Source: an uncultured Pseudomonadales bacterium (lineage in GTDB: Bacteria; Pseudomonadota; Gammaproteobacteria; Pseudomonadales; Porticoccaceae). From it: a DNA stretch of 64,000 bases. Position 1 is the first letter of the stretch, and each line of letters starts with the position of its first letter. The translations under genes were made by a program, and so were the position numbers. Location: positions 115,743-179,742 of the forward strand of contig CALSSA010000008.1 of the NCBI GenBank assembly GCA_943788875.1, given 5' to 3'. Under the pieces are notes generated by a model. It was not told the origin of the DNA. It did no database searches and saw only the letters and a list, made by a program, of their open reading frames with translations. Shown piece after piece: positions 19,763 through 29,754 of this stretch.

Positions 19763-21702
19763 AATTCAGAGAGGCTAGTTGAGCAATAGTCATTTAGGGC
19801 ACTGCTTCCGACAACTAACATTAAGCGACGAAAACTTCTGTACTCTGCAACTTTTCGAGCAGTCGCAAACGAAACACTACTCCAATGGTCAAATTCGTTT
19901 TGCCAAAGCCTTTTTAACTCGAAGCTGAAAACACTGTCAGGGTGAATAATTCTCGCTGGTACAAAAAAGGCGAGACTTTCAAAATTTTTTTTCTTGATGA
20001 AAAAAATAGCCGCCCTATTACTGAATATTCGGATTTCTCGGTTTAGCTCATTACTCGCTAAATAACCTTCATCGGAGTTAGATAAATAGAAACTCTGGGT
20101 GATAAAGTTGACCGCCGTGGGTAGTCTAGCATTGGTCACCATATCGATCAGTGTCTGAAATTCTGCTCTTTTATCTTGGTGCTTACTCACCACCATATCC
20201 GCGTCCCATTTAATAACCGCGTTATATGAGCACTTATCCAAACACCAATTGTAATAGTAGGCCAAACTGTGAACGGAGTTCTCAGGGGTCCTATCATGAT
20301 CCACTCCACAGCGTGCCACCTGAAAAGGATAATGATGAAGCTTAATTTTATGACCACCGATATGGCTGGAAATTATCTGTTTTACCAAATCAACAGTGTT
20401 GTCTACGCTGTTGTTATCGACTATCACCAGCTCAGCGCACAGATCAATTATCGATTCGATACATTCGACAATGCCTTGCTCTTCATTTTTAACTCGCAGC
20501 ATCACGCTCAGTCCTTTTTTCGCCGCTTTTGAGCGATGATGACGAGGCTGTAAATTATAGCTACTCAGACCTTCTAAATTTTCCACCGGTCTGTTGTAGC
20601 TAAACTTTGGAGGCAGCACAACTCCAAATTTTGCAATAGCATATTTCACTCTGTAGCGAATAGACCGGAAAATCCAGCTGACACCAAAAAACTTATAATA
20701 TTGTTTGGCTTTAGGATAACTTTTCTGAAGAATTAATGCTAAGAGGCCATCAAAAGTTCCCCCTCGGCACGAAAAATAGTACCAAGAAGTTAGTTTAAAA
20801 GCTCGACCTACTGGTAATGACAGCCCAAGGATTTCCTCAATATCCTTTCTAGTCTGGACGTATAGGGCAGACAGCCTTTTTAACTCGTCTCGACTTAAAT
20901 CCATTATCGCTCGAGGATAAAGGGCTTTAAGCATATACATATTGTATCGCCGCCAGCTATAGATAATAGCTATCTTGGGATAACTTGATAGATTTTTAAT
21001 TACTTCTACTACTGCATTATTCTCGTCAACAAAGTCCTCATATCTCCAAGTGCTGCGCATCATACTGCCATTGTCTATGGTGTACGCATAGAACATGTTT
21101 GTAACAGAAGAAATTTTTGTAGTCGAGACTAAAAGTTTAGAGACATATATTGCATCTTCCCCCAAGTGAATTGTGGAATTGAAATAAAGATTGTTTTCTA
21201 AGACAAATTCTCGCCGACAAAAGAATAAAAATACAGACCTAAATATTTGCAAACGCACGTCAGAATTTAATGGCGTATTGATACAGTTAAGTTTTCGCAC
21301 GATTGGGCGACCAAGGCGACCATTTGAAGAGTACTGGCCATTGAACCGGAGTACATCACAGCCGTCGATAAGCGCTGTTTCATACAGGGTTTGCAGTACA
21401 TCCGTGGTTATCCAGAAGTCATCGCTGTCAACATGAACGACATATTCACCTGTCGCCGCCCTTAGACCCGTATTACGGGCTGAAGGCAAACCTAAATTCT
21501 TGCAATGCCTGATAAGGCTAACTTTAGAATCAACCAGATAATCTGTCAGAAGGCTCTCTCTGGCAGGGCACAAATCACTACCATCATCGACGATAATAAT
21601 CTCGTACCGCTCAAATTCTTGCCCTAGTAAAGAATCAATACATTTTTGTAATTCATCTATGCTTGTATTGTATAAAGGCACTAAAATCGATACTTTAATC
21701 AA
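19759..21702 (-). CDS. glycosyltransferase with two GT2-like domains
   Basis: N-term VSILVPLYNTSIDELQKCIDSLLGQEFERYEIIIVDDGSD; C-term LSVMLRVKNEEQGIVECIESIIDLCAELVIVDNNSVDNTVDL with WDADMV. Confidence 0.87.
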   Translation of the reverse strand: MIKVSILVPLYNTSIDELQKCIDSLLGQEFERYEIIIVDDGSDLCPARESLLTDYLVDSKVSLIRHCKNLGLPSARNTGLRAATGEYVVHVDSDDFWITTDVLQTLYETALIDGCDVLRFNGQYSSNGRLGRPIVRKLNCINTPLNSDVRLQIFRSVFLFFCRREFVLENNLYFNSTIHLGEDAIYVSKLLVSTTKISSVTNMFYAYTIDNGSMMRSTWRYEDFVDENNAVVEVIKNLSSYPKIAIIYSWRRYNMYMLKALYPRAIMDLSRDELKRLSALYVQTRKDIEEILGLSLPVGRAFKLTSWYYFSCRGGTFDGLLALILQKSYPKAKQYYKFFGVSWIFRSIRYRVKYAIAKFGVVLPPKFSYNRPVENLEGLSSYNLQPRHHRSKAAKKGLSVMLRVKNEEQGIVECIESIIDLCAELVIVDNNSVDNTVDLVKQIISSHIGGHKIKLHHYPFQVARCGVDHDRTPENSVHSLAYYYNWCLDKCSYNAVIKWDADMVVSKHQDKRAEFQTLIDMVTNARLPTAVNFITQSFYLSNSDEGYLASNELNREIRIFSNRAAIFFIKKKNFESLAFFVPARIIHPDSVFSFELKRLWQNEFDHWSSVSFATARKVAEYRSFRRLMLVVGSSALNDYCSTSLSEL

Positions 21703-22543
21703 TGCTCCCCTCCACTAAGCTTACCCTCGGCTCTTTTGTTATTCTTACTAAGTCCTCAGCATAAAGACTGTTAAGGAATTGGATTTCCTCACTCGAAAAT
21801 GGCGCAAATTTTTCGCTGTCAGCTGTGTCCAACCGCTCTATCAGTTGGAGCATTCGCTTTTGAAGCCGTCCGGGCAAAATATAGCTAATGTTTTTATAAG
21901 TTCTTATTGAGCGCCAGCTAGGAGATCTCCTGATGATATCTAATCTTTTGTCGTCAAACGGCCTGCTATCCAAGCCTATGTCGTCAAAAAAACCTACGAT
22001 GCTAGTACTGTAATCCTCATAACAGATTACATTGATATTGCTATTGGGCAGGGCATTTTTAATATCCCGAATGACAGGAAGCCAAGACTGTTGAAAATCA
22101 CCGTCGAATACAGCTCGGAAGTCCTGGTAGCCTTTCCACCGCATCGCTTCACAGTAGATCGACGGTATGAAGGTTGTTGGATTTCTAATCGCTACCCAAA
22201 CATCTGTTGTATCGAAACGATCTGAAAAAGCCGACAATGATTGAAGCCTGCCAAAGACATGCTCATATAGCCTGCGATGCCTAAAGATGTCATCGGAATG
22301 ACCACAGATGTTCTCATCGGATATAACTAACGTACCAGTAGAACTGGATAGCTCATCCAAATAGGCCGCGGACCTTTTCTGATCAAGGCCTTTAAAACGA
22401 CTCTTAAACCAGACTGTTTTGTGACGAAATTCCAGAGGCCCCACATACCTCAGGTTCTCAACACCAGATAGCGCCGATGTCAATGTCCGCTGGAGATGCG
22501 TTGTGGCTGTCTTGTGGAACCCCAAGTGCAGTTTTAATTTCAT
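21695..22543 (-). CDS. sulfotransferase-like protein
   Basis: LKLHLGFHKTATTHLQRTL and TDVWVAIRNPTTFIPSIYCEAMRW. Confidence 0.77.
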   Translation of the reverse strand: MKLKLHLGFHKTATTHLQRTLTSALSGVENLRYVGPLEFRHKTVWFKSRFKGLDQKRSAAYLDELSSSTGTLVISDENICGHSDDIFRHRRLYEHVFGRLQSLSAFSDRFDTTDVWVAIRNPTTFIPSIYCEAMRWKGYQDFRAVFDGDFQQSWLPVIRDIKNALPNSNINVICYEDYSTSIVGFFDDIGLDSRPFDDKRLDIIRRSPSWRSIRTYKNISYILPGRLQKRMLQLIERLDTADSEKFAPFSSEEIQFLNSLYAEDLVRITKEPRVSLVEGSID

Positions 22544-23328
22544 CCTGCTACCTTTGAATGTTCATGACTATTCTCCCACTCTGTAAAAATATCTTTTTTC
22601 GAGTAGTAGCCTTGAAGCAACCTGTAGTCAGCGCTATAAAAATCGGTAATTTTGGTAAGCTCTTCATAAGTTAATGAGCCAATCGAGATTTTTTTTCCTC
22701 CCGTTTGCTCGCGGGTAAATACAAACTCCTTTGCAAAGGTCTTTAGCAACAGGTCGCGGATGCTGTCTGCATCCTCAATTTTTACAACATGGCTAAAAAA
22801 AGTCAGTGGTACGCCTGCTAAATGGTCTGCAATCGGACGAAAGTGGTGACCGATGGTTGTCACCTCCATATACACTGAAAAATCATTTATAAATTCGGAC
22901 AATGTCGGATTAAAGATTTTTATTCCACAACCTGAAATCGCTCCTACATTTTCTTTACTCAGGGCTCCATGAAAACGAACTCGATTGGAGTAGCCAGACA
23001 AAAATCGCTTTACTGGGTCTCGTATAACAATCAATCGATTGTTTACGGTACTCAGGTTGCCTGAATTAACTCTGCCCCATTTGTGCACGCCATAGCCATG
23101 ATGCTTAAATTTAAATACACGATCATGATTTATAAAAAATAATGCGCCCAAAACTGAGGTACTGGCACTCTTAGGTAGAAACTTAAAACCAAAATCAAAT
23201 TCTTGATTCACGTAGCCAATTGAGCCTGAAAGCTGTCGGGCTGAGCGTGCAGTAACTGCAGACCTATTTTTGCTGGTTATTCTAAACCACTGATTTAGTC
23301 TTGAAAGAAGGTTATACAGCTTATTCAT
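22540..23328 (-). CDS. sulfotransferase family 2-like protein
   Basis: FKFLPKSASTSVLGALFF and RLIVIRDPVKRFLSGYSNRVRFHG. Confidence 0.8.
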   Translation of the reverse strand: MNKLYNLLSRLNQWFRITSKNRSAVTARSARQLSGSIGYVNQEFDFGFKFLPKSASTSVLGALFFINHDRVFKFKHHGYGVHKWGRVNSGNLSTVNNRLIVIRDPVKRFLSGYSNRVRFHGALSKENVGAISGCGIKIFNPTLSEFINDFSVYMEVTTIGHHFRPIADHLAGVPLTFFSHVVKIEDADSIRDLLLKTFAKEFVFTREQTGGKKISIGSLTYEELTKITDFYSADYRLLQGYYSKKDIFTEWENSHEHSKVAG

Positions 23329-23390
23329 TCCTCAAAACCTCTACTTGCTTGACATAAATACTCAACGTTGTTTTCAATGTCGGAAAAACT

Positions 23391-24485
23391 TTATTCTTCA
23401 TTGTGATAGCCAAGTGGGTTTTTCGTTTGCCATTGCCAAGTGTCCTCAACCATCTCCTTGAGAGAACGCACAGCTTCCCAAGACAGTTTTTGCTTTGCCT
23501 TTGCGCAATCACTCCAAAACTCCGGTAAATCGCCCGCCCGTTGCGGTGCAATTTCAAAAGCTATTTCTTTGCCACAGACCGCTTCATAGGCCGCGACCAT
23601 CTCCCGCACCGAAACCGGAACTCCAGTCCCCAAATTGATAACATCAAATCCAGCAACCAGATTTTGAAGAGCAGCAACATGACCCTCCGCCAGATCCATC
23701 ACATGCACATAATCTCGCCTGCATGTGCCGTCAGGAGTTTTATAATCACCCCCAAATATATTTAATTTACTGTATCGACCGGCAGCAACATGGGAAATAT
23801 AGGGCAACAAATTATTCGGCACGCCTTCAGGATCCTCACCAATTAACCCACTATTATGAGCACCGATGGGATTAAAATAGCGCAGACAGCATATCTGCCA
23901 TGAATCGTCAGCTTGCGCCAGGTCTTCGAGGATCTGTTCGACCGCGGCTTTTGACTTCCCATAGGGGCTTGAGGGCGTACCCCTCGAAGAATCCTCTCTG
24001 TAGGGGATCTTTGCATTTTCTCCGTAAACAGTGGCGGAGGAACTGAATATAAAGCGTTTGACGCTATTTTCGACCATGGCCTGTAACAAAGCCAGAGAAC
24101 CTTCAATATTTACCGAGTAATACTGCAGTGGATTGAGCGTACTTTCAGCAACCGCTTTCAAACCAGCAAAATGGAGAACATCGCTAATTTTGTATTTATT
24201 AATTATCGATGTAACCAGCGATTGATCTCGCACATCTCCTTTGACAAAAGAGAGTCGTTTCCCGACCAGTTTTTCTACCCGTGTAAGAGCTTCGTAACTG
24301 CCATTTGAAAGATTATCCAGTACAACCACCTGATAACCCTGCTCTAGAAGCACAAGAACTGTATGGGACCCTATAAATCCTGCTCCACCTGTGACCAGAA
24401 CAACCCGGGAATTCTTGGAAAACGTCGATAGCTGTTCTTCATATTTGCTGGAGGACCGCATAAATAAATATCTTTTCGATAACAC
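23391..24485 (-). CDS. galE: UDP-glucose 4-epimerase
   Basis: VLVTGGAGFIGSHTVLVLLEQGYQVVVLDNLSNG, SSSATVYG, PYGKSK, NLGTGVPVSVREMV. Confidence 0.95.
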   Translation of the reverse strand: MLSKRYLFMRSSSKYEEQLSTFSKNSRVVLVTGGAGFIGSHTVLVLLEQGYQVVVLDNLSNGSYEALTRVEKLVGKRLSFVKGDVRDQSLVTSIINKYKISDVLHFAGLKAVAESTLNPLQYYSVNIEGSLALLQAMVENSVKRFIFSSSATVYGENAKIPYREDSSRGTPSSPYGKSKAAVEQILEDLAQADDSWQICCLRYFNPIGAHNSGLIGEDPEGVPNNLLPYISHVAAGRYSKLNIFGGDYKTPDGTCRRDYVHVMDLAEGHVAALQNLVAGFDVINLGTGVPVSVREMVAAYEAVCGKEIAFEIAPQRAGDLPEFWSDCAKAKQKLSWEAVRSLKEMVEDTWQWQTKNPLGYHNEE

Positions 24486-24791
24486 ACTAGGAGAAAAGAG
24501 GTTACCTTAAATATTTCTGCATATTTGCATAACCTTAATTAAACTAGTATTCAACATGGAGCCACTTTAGCCCAAACTACTCTCTAGGAAATTTTTCCTT
24601 GTCCAGACACATACCTGCGTTCTGTTTGAAGGACGTCAGTGCATCTCCGCGAGATGATTCATCGCACTGCGACTCACCCCTGCTCTTGGTAAAGAGTGCC
24701 GCCCTAAAGGGCGTTTTGTCAGCGTGGCCCGCGAGTACAACGAGAGCTTTGGCCAGAACCGGAGCTTAACTCACTCCCACTAAACTCCGGC

Positions 24792-24832
24792 AAATAAAAA
24801 ACCCCCACACATAGGTGTGGAGGTTTTTTATT
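24792..24832 (-). terminator. rho-independent terminator downstream of tRNA-Ala
   Basis: aaataaaaaacccccacac-atag-gtgtggaggttttttattt hairpin. Confidence 0.8.
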
Positions 24833-24908
24833 TGGTGGAGCCTAGCGGGATCGAACCGCTGACCTCAACACTGCCAGTGTTGCGCTCTCCCAGCTGAGCT
24901 AAGGCCCC
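24833..24908 (-). tRNA. tRNA-Ala(GGC)
   Basis: Reverse complement GGGGCCTTAGCTCAGCTGGGAGAGCGCAACACTGGCAGTGTTGAGGTCAGCGGTTCGATCCCGCTAGGCTCCACCA; anticodon loop CTGGCAG; CCA encoded. Confidence 0.95.
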
Positions 24909-25079
24909 AAAAATCTATATTCTAGCAGCTCAAATACCGCTGCAATCTTTACTTCATTTACTGCTCAGCTGTAACCAGCTGCACCCGAGGGCATAAAAGC
25001 TAAGGCCCCAAAAAGCGAACGCGCATCATAGGGATCAGGCTTAATCAAGTCAAGGCTAATATCCCTAGAATTAGGGGTT

Positions 25080-26558
25080 TCAGCCCAGTTGCTGGTAGGC
25101 TTTTTCCATTTTCTTAAGTTTCTTTTTACCCACACCGCCGAGCAGATCTATGGCATAGCGTAAACGGGCTCTAGACATATCAGCGCCCAATAAATTCATC
25201 GAGTCCATAACTGAAATCGAGGCGCTGCTGCCAGCAATAGCGATAAACAATGGCGCTAAGAATGGCTTAAGCTTGATCTCCATGGCACCGGCTATGGCCT
25301 TAAGAGCATTGAAGATATTATCTCGGTTCCACTGCTGCACTGACTCCAGTCGCCACAGCGCGTATTGCAGTACTTCGAGTAGCTGATCCTCTTCCATGCC
25401 AGCAGATTTCAGATTCTCTGCGCTAATCGGCAACATCCCCGAGACCAGATAGTTACCCAGAGGTGCCAGATCGGAGAAGGTCTCCATGCGCTGACGCGCA
25501 AAGGGCAGAAAGGACATCAATGTATCGCGATTGAGCGCCCACTCTTGCATACGATCGGCCAGCTGGTCGTCAGTTAGCTCATCGCGAATCCACATTCCAT
25601 TAAGCCAGCTCAGCTTCTCCACATCAAAAACCGGGCCACCCAATGACACCCGCAGAATATCGAAGGCTTCCAGCATTTCACTGAGATTAAACTTCTCCCG
25701 CTCATCAGGCATAGACCAGCCCATACGACCCAGATAGTTAAGCAATGCCTCTGGCAGATAGCCCATACGCTGGTAGTACAGAATGCTGGTGGGGTTCTTG
25801 CGTTTAGACAGTTTGCTCTTATCCACATTGCGCAACAGTGGCAGATGACAGAACACTGGTGCCTGCCAACCAAAATACTCATACAGCAAAATATGCTTGG
25901 GCGCTGAGTTAATCCACTCTTCGCCGCGAATCACATGGCTGATTTCCATCAGGTGATCATCTACCACATTGGCCAAATGATAGGTAGGCATGCCGTCCGC
26001 TTTAAGCAGTATCTGCAGATCGATCTGTGCCCAATCGATGCTGATCTCGCCGCGCAGCATATCGTCGAAGGTGCACTGCTCTTCTCTGGGTACCTGCATG
26101 CGCACCACATGTGGCTCACCTCTTGCTACACGAGCATCAACCTCTGATTGCTCGAGGTGCATACAGTGGCCGTCGTAACCAACCTGTTGTTTATTGTCCA
26201 TCTGGGTTTTGCGCAATTCATCAAGGCGCTCTGAGGTACAGAAACAGCGAAAAGCATGACCGCTGTCCAACAGCTGATCGGCATGCTCACGATAGATGTC
26301 AGAGCGCTCGCTCTGGCGATAAGGACCTTTGTCGCCACCATTATCCGGGCCTTCATCCCAGTCGAGACCCAGCCAGTGTAGAGCATCTAATATGGCTTTC
26401 TCCGATTCCGGAGTAGATCTAGCCTGGTCTGTGTCTTCAATACGCAGTAAAAACTGACCGCCCTGACTATGGGCAAAGGCCATATTAAAAAGAGCCACAT
26501 AGGCGGTGCCAACATGGGGGTCACCGGTGGGCGATGGAGCGATGCGGGTACGAACAGT
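25080..26558 (-). CDS. gltX: glutamyl-tRNA synthetase
   Basis: [22 protein letters not shown] (HIGH-like), KLSKRK (KMSKS-like). Confidence 0.97.
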   Translation of the reverse strand, partial: TVRTRIAPSPTGDPHVGTAYVALFNMAFAHSQGGQFLLRIEDTDQARSTPESEKAILDALHWLGLDWDEGPDNGGDKGPYRQSERSDIYREHADQLLDSGHAFRCFCTSERLDELRKTQMDNKQQVGYDGHCMHLEQSEVDARVARGEPHVVRMQVPREEQCTFDDMLRGEISIDWAQIDLQILLKADGMPTYHLANVVDDHLMEISHVIRGEEWINSAPKHILLYEYFGWQAPVFCHLPLLRNVDKSKLSKRKNPTSILYYQRMGYLPEALLNYLGRMGWSMPDEREKFNLSEMLEAFDILRVSLGGPVFDVEKLSWLNGMWIRDELTDDQLADRMQEWALNRDTLMSFLPFARQRMETFSDLAPLGNYLVSGMLPISAENLKSAGMEEDQLLEVLQYALWRLESVQQWNRDNIFNALKAIAGAMEIKLKPFLAPLFIAIAGSSASISVMDSMNLLGADMSRARLRYAIDLLGGVGKKKLKKMEKAYQQLG

Positions 26559-26768
26559 CATTGAGCAATCCATAAATTATCAAGGCAGCCATTATACGGT
26601 GCCCATTCCTGCCCTGCGACAACAACTTGTTCGTGATTACTGCAGGCGAACTGTGACGCAGCCGACAGACTGCCTGCAAACCCCTATACCCAGAGCTGAC
26701 ATTTTATTATTTTGTATTTAAATCAATAAGTTGAAGCTCATATTAATAATCAACTGCAGGGGAAGATA

Positions 26769-27455
26769 ATGCCTAAGTCCACACCCACGGTATTTTTCGA
26801 TCAGCTATGTCAGGCCGTTTTACTGCTTTGCTTGACGCTTGCAACATCAGCCTTAGCCGAAGACCTCCACATGAGCCAAGCCATGCTGCAGGAAATGAAA
26901 AACGAATATGGTAAAAAATCTACTGACAAATTGCGCAGTTGGCAAAAGCTAATTAACAGCGCCACTCCCGCGGCCGATATTGAAAAGCTGCAACTCACCA
27001 ATGAGTTTATCAATCGCAATCAACTCATTCACAGTCAGGGCTATCAAGACAACTCAAATTATCGAGCAACGCCTTTGGAGTTTTTGGTTCTCGGCTCTGG
27101 TGATTCAGAGGATTTCTCAGTCGCAAAATATATTACCCTGCGGAAAATGGGTGTTGAGGGCAGCAAGCTGCGTTTAACCTACAGCCAGTCCATTGATGAT
27201 GACAGCTACCAGATGATTTTGGCCTATTACCAGTTCCCGGACCAAGAACCACTGCTACTAGATAACGTTACAAACCAAATCAGGCCAGCCTCCGCCAGTG
27301 CAGATATTAGACCCCTCTATAGCTTTCGCTCAAAGGACATTTTGCTCATTCATTCAGCTATCAAGATGGATCTGGACCTGCAATCCAGCCCCAATCCTGA
27401 GGCCTCCAAACAATGGCACAAATTTATAACCAAAATGCAGTCTGTGCATTACTAA
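26769..27455 (+). CDS. exported hypothetical protein
   Basis: 228 aa ORF with signal peptide (LLCLTLATSALAED). Confidence 0.65.
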   Translation: MPKSTPTVFFDQLCQAVLLLCLTLATSALAEDLHMSQAMLQEMKNEYGKKSTDKLRSWQKLINSATPAADIEKLQLTNEFINRNQLIHSQGYQDNSNYRATPLEFLVLGSGDSEDFSVAKYITLRKMGVEGSKLRLTYSQSIDDDSYQMILAYYQFPDQEPLLLDNVTNQIRPASASADIRPLYSFRSKDILLIHSAIKMDLDLQSSPNPEASKQWHKFITKMQSVHY

Positions 27456-27565
27456 TAGACTGAAATAGCACTATTGGTATGACGGTTATAGCCAAATACC
27501 ATGACTAAATCCCTCCCCAGCCCCCTAATATTCTTGGATATATCATTTACGCATGCTTTAATTGC

Positions 27566-27591
27566 CGCGCATAACTAAATAGTTATGCGCG
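27566..27591. promoter_or_regulatory. 12-bp perfect inverted repeat upstream of the usp gene (candidate operator)
   Basis: cgcgcataacta-aa-tagttatgcgcg; no T-tract. Confidence 0.5.
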
Positions 27592-27666
27592 CCTTATTCC
27601 TGACCCAAATGTCAGTCAAAATGGCGCTATTGATAGTAACCACAAAGGCCATTAAAGGAGAAGATC

Positions 27667-28494
27667 ATGCCCAAGCAGGAAAGAATTTTTGTTGTCGTCA
27701 ACCCGACACTAGACGAGCATGTGGCCCTGGATCGAGCAATTATTACAGCGAAACTGCTCAGTCCCAGTCCCACAATCTGCGCATTTGTTGCCATAGACCC
27801 TGACACAGTTGACAGTGGTATCAGCAATGACAAAATCAGCCGCAATACTGACTGGTTTGAAGAGCAGATTCACGCCCCTCTCAGAGCCGCAGGTCTGCAA
27901 TATAAAATTGAAGTGTCCTGGTGCAATAACTGGCAGAAGGCCATTATGCGTTCAGCTGAAAAGTTCGGCGCCACTCGTATTTTGATCCGTGCAGGAAAGC
28001 CCAAAACTCCGCGTCGCTTTAGCTTTGCCGAGTCCAAGTGGAAGCTACTTAAAGGTGCCACCTGCCCGGTGTTAATTGTACGTGACGGAGCGGCACAGCA
28101 GCGTAAAGTTGTGCTTGCCGCGGTTAACTTTCAGGCGTCGCGAGATCACCAGCAGCAGCTTAATGCCAATATTCTCGCCCGCGGTCGTGCTCTGGCGGAG
28201 AGCTATGATGCAGAGTTTCATGTAACCAATGCTTATATAGATTCCATGCACTACCCTGACCGTGGTCGCCTGGCTAAGGAAACCGGTCTTGATTCAAACC
28301 ATATCCATGTGGTGCAGGGGTACACGGATGAGGCCGTTGCCAAGGCAGCCAACGACCTGCACGCTGATGTTGTGGTGATTGGTACTCTGGGTCAAACCGG
28401 GCAAGCCAAAACTAGGCGCGGCAACACTGCAGAGCGCGTGATTTCTGCAGTCGATGTTGATGTGGTTGTGGTTAACTCTGAGTATGAAAGCTAA
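27667..28494 (+). CDS. universal stress protein, two Usp domains (UspE-like)
   Basis: Duplicated Usp fold; C-term DVVVIGTLGQTGQAKTRRGNTAERVISAVDVDVVVV. Confidence 0.9.
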   Translation: MPKQERIFVVVNPTLDEHVALDRAIITAKLLSPSPTICAFVAIDPDTVDSGISNDKISRNTDWFEEQIHAPLRAAGLQYKIEVSWCNNWQKAIMRSAEKFGATRILIRAGKPKTPRRFSFAESKWKLLKGATCPVLIVRDGAAQQRKVVLAAVNFQASRDHQQQLNANILARGRALAESYDAEFHVTNAYIDSMHYPDRGRLAKETGLDSNHIHVVQGYTDEAVAKAANDLHADVVVIGTLGQTGQAKTRRGNTAERVISAVDVDVVVVNSEYES

Positions 28495-28520
28495 GCTATC
28501 GAGAAAATGTACTAGGCAGA

Positions 28521-28546
28521 CGGGAGAGCCCAAACTCTCCCGTTTT
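28521..28546 (+). terminator. rho-independent terminator of usp gene
   Basis: cgggagag-cccaaa-ctctcccg followed by tttt. Confidence 0.7.
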
Positions 28547-28754
28547 GATACTGTGTACCATCTCGGCTAACAACCAGTCTAGCCATTGGGTGCCTCCGCA
28601 CAAAACAGCAACATAGCCCACCAATAAGGCTCGTTTCAAACAATCATCGGCAGCACAGATCAGCTAAATACGTTGCAGTCGATACTAAGCGGCTGAGCGT
28701 ATCGAACAATTGTTATGGGGTAAATTATAAAATAGCCGTCACAGTCACGAGATG

Positions 28755-29063
28755 TTAAAGCTTATTGTTGTCATGGCCGGAAACCTTTAATCGCTCTTGC
28801 AGTCGATCAATTTCGTTCTGTGCCCAGGGTGTCAACTCATCCATTTCATCCCATTCCTGATTAAGATCAACACCCTCAGGATATTTTTCGACCGTAGTCT
28901 CGACTGGGGAGTCCAGACAATCAGGCCCAGCCCGCCGGCGAAGTAAACGACTGCGAATCCAGCCAGCAATACTAATGACTGCACCCTCCCAGATTATCAA
29001 CAGTACGAAATTCAGCAACAGAGCTATTAATGGTTGCCAGTGCCATATCCATATGATGTTCAA
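28755..29063 (-). CDS. small single-TM hypothetical protein overlapping the sigma factor gene
   Basis: MNIIWIWHWQPLIALLLNFVLLIIWEGAVISIAGWIRSRLLRRR TM segment then acidic tail; overlaps upstream gene by 92 bp out of frame. Confidence 0.5.
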   Translation of the reverse strand: MNIIWIWHWQPLIALLLNFVLLIIWEGAVISIAGWIRSRLLRRRAGPDCLDSPVETTVEKYPEGVDLNQEWDEMDELTPWAQNEIDRLQERLKVSGHDNNKL

Positions 29064-29523
29064 TCAAAGCAACTGAAACAGCCAAATGCTTGGCAATAGC
29101 ACCGTAACCCAAGCCACGATAGCGATGCAGCAAAAATACATAACGGGTTTTATCCGGCAGACCTTCAATACATTCTTTGATGGCTTCAGTTTTCAGCTCG
29201 TCCATAAGTACCAAATAAGCCTGATCAATTACTCCGATCTTGGTATTCGGCACCTCCGTAGACTGCAGAGAGCGACGTTTGCGCAATAGATTAATTGCCA
29301 GCCTGAGAGCTATATTCGACAGATAGCGCCGCAGATCCTGAATATCGCGGTGGTATTTGAGTCGACAGAGTTTTAGGAAGGTCTGTTGAGCAATATCCTC
29401 AGCCTGCTCTGTATTCCCAGTTTTGCGCAATAAGAGACTGCGCAATTCATTAGATATGTCCCGATAAAGCTGTGTGACCTCAGGCGCATTCCTTTCGGCG
29501 GTCATTTGCAAAATTATTCTCAA
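28972..29523 (-). CDS. ECF-type RNA polymerase sigma factor
   Basis: TEQAEDIAQQTFLKLCRL region 2; GLGYGAIAKHLAVSVALIEHHMDMALATI region 4 HTH. Confidence 0.87.
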   Translation of the reverse strand: MRIILQMTAERNAPEVTQLYRDISNELRSLLLRKTGNTEQAEDIAQQTFLKLCRLKYHRDIQDLRRYLSNIALRLAINLLRKRRSLQSTEVPNTKIGVIDQAYLVLMDELKTEAIKECIEGLPDKTRYVFLLHRYRGLGYGAIAKHLAVSVALIEHHMDMALATINSSVAEFRTVDNLGGCSH

Positions 29524-29754
29524 TATAGGTGTTACTGTTTACGACGCCCTGTCACTGATAAATCCCTTTCTGACCGCACTCCCGCAGCCAGCCCCTGATC
29601 AGAATTCATTTCCAACCCGGCACGCAATCACCCCTTTATAGAATAAATCAACGTTGCCTGATGTATATGACTCTGTAGAGGCGATTTACCCTACCTAAAA
29701 GAAAAAAAATAATTTTATTGGGGCTATTTATGTAATTGGGAACAACCTCGGTGG

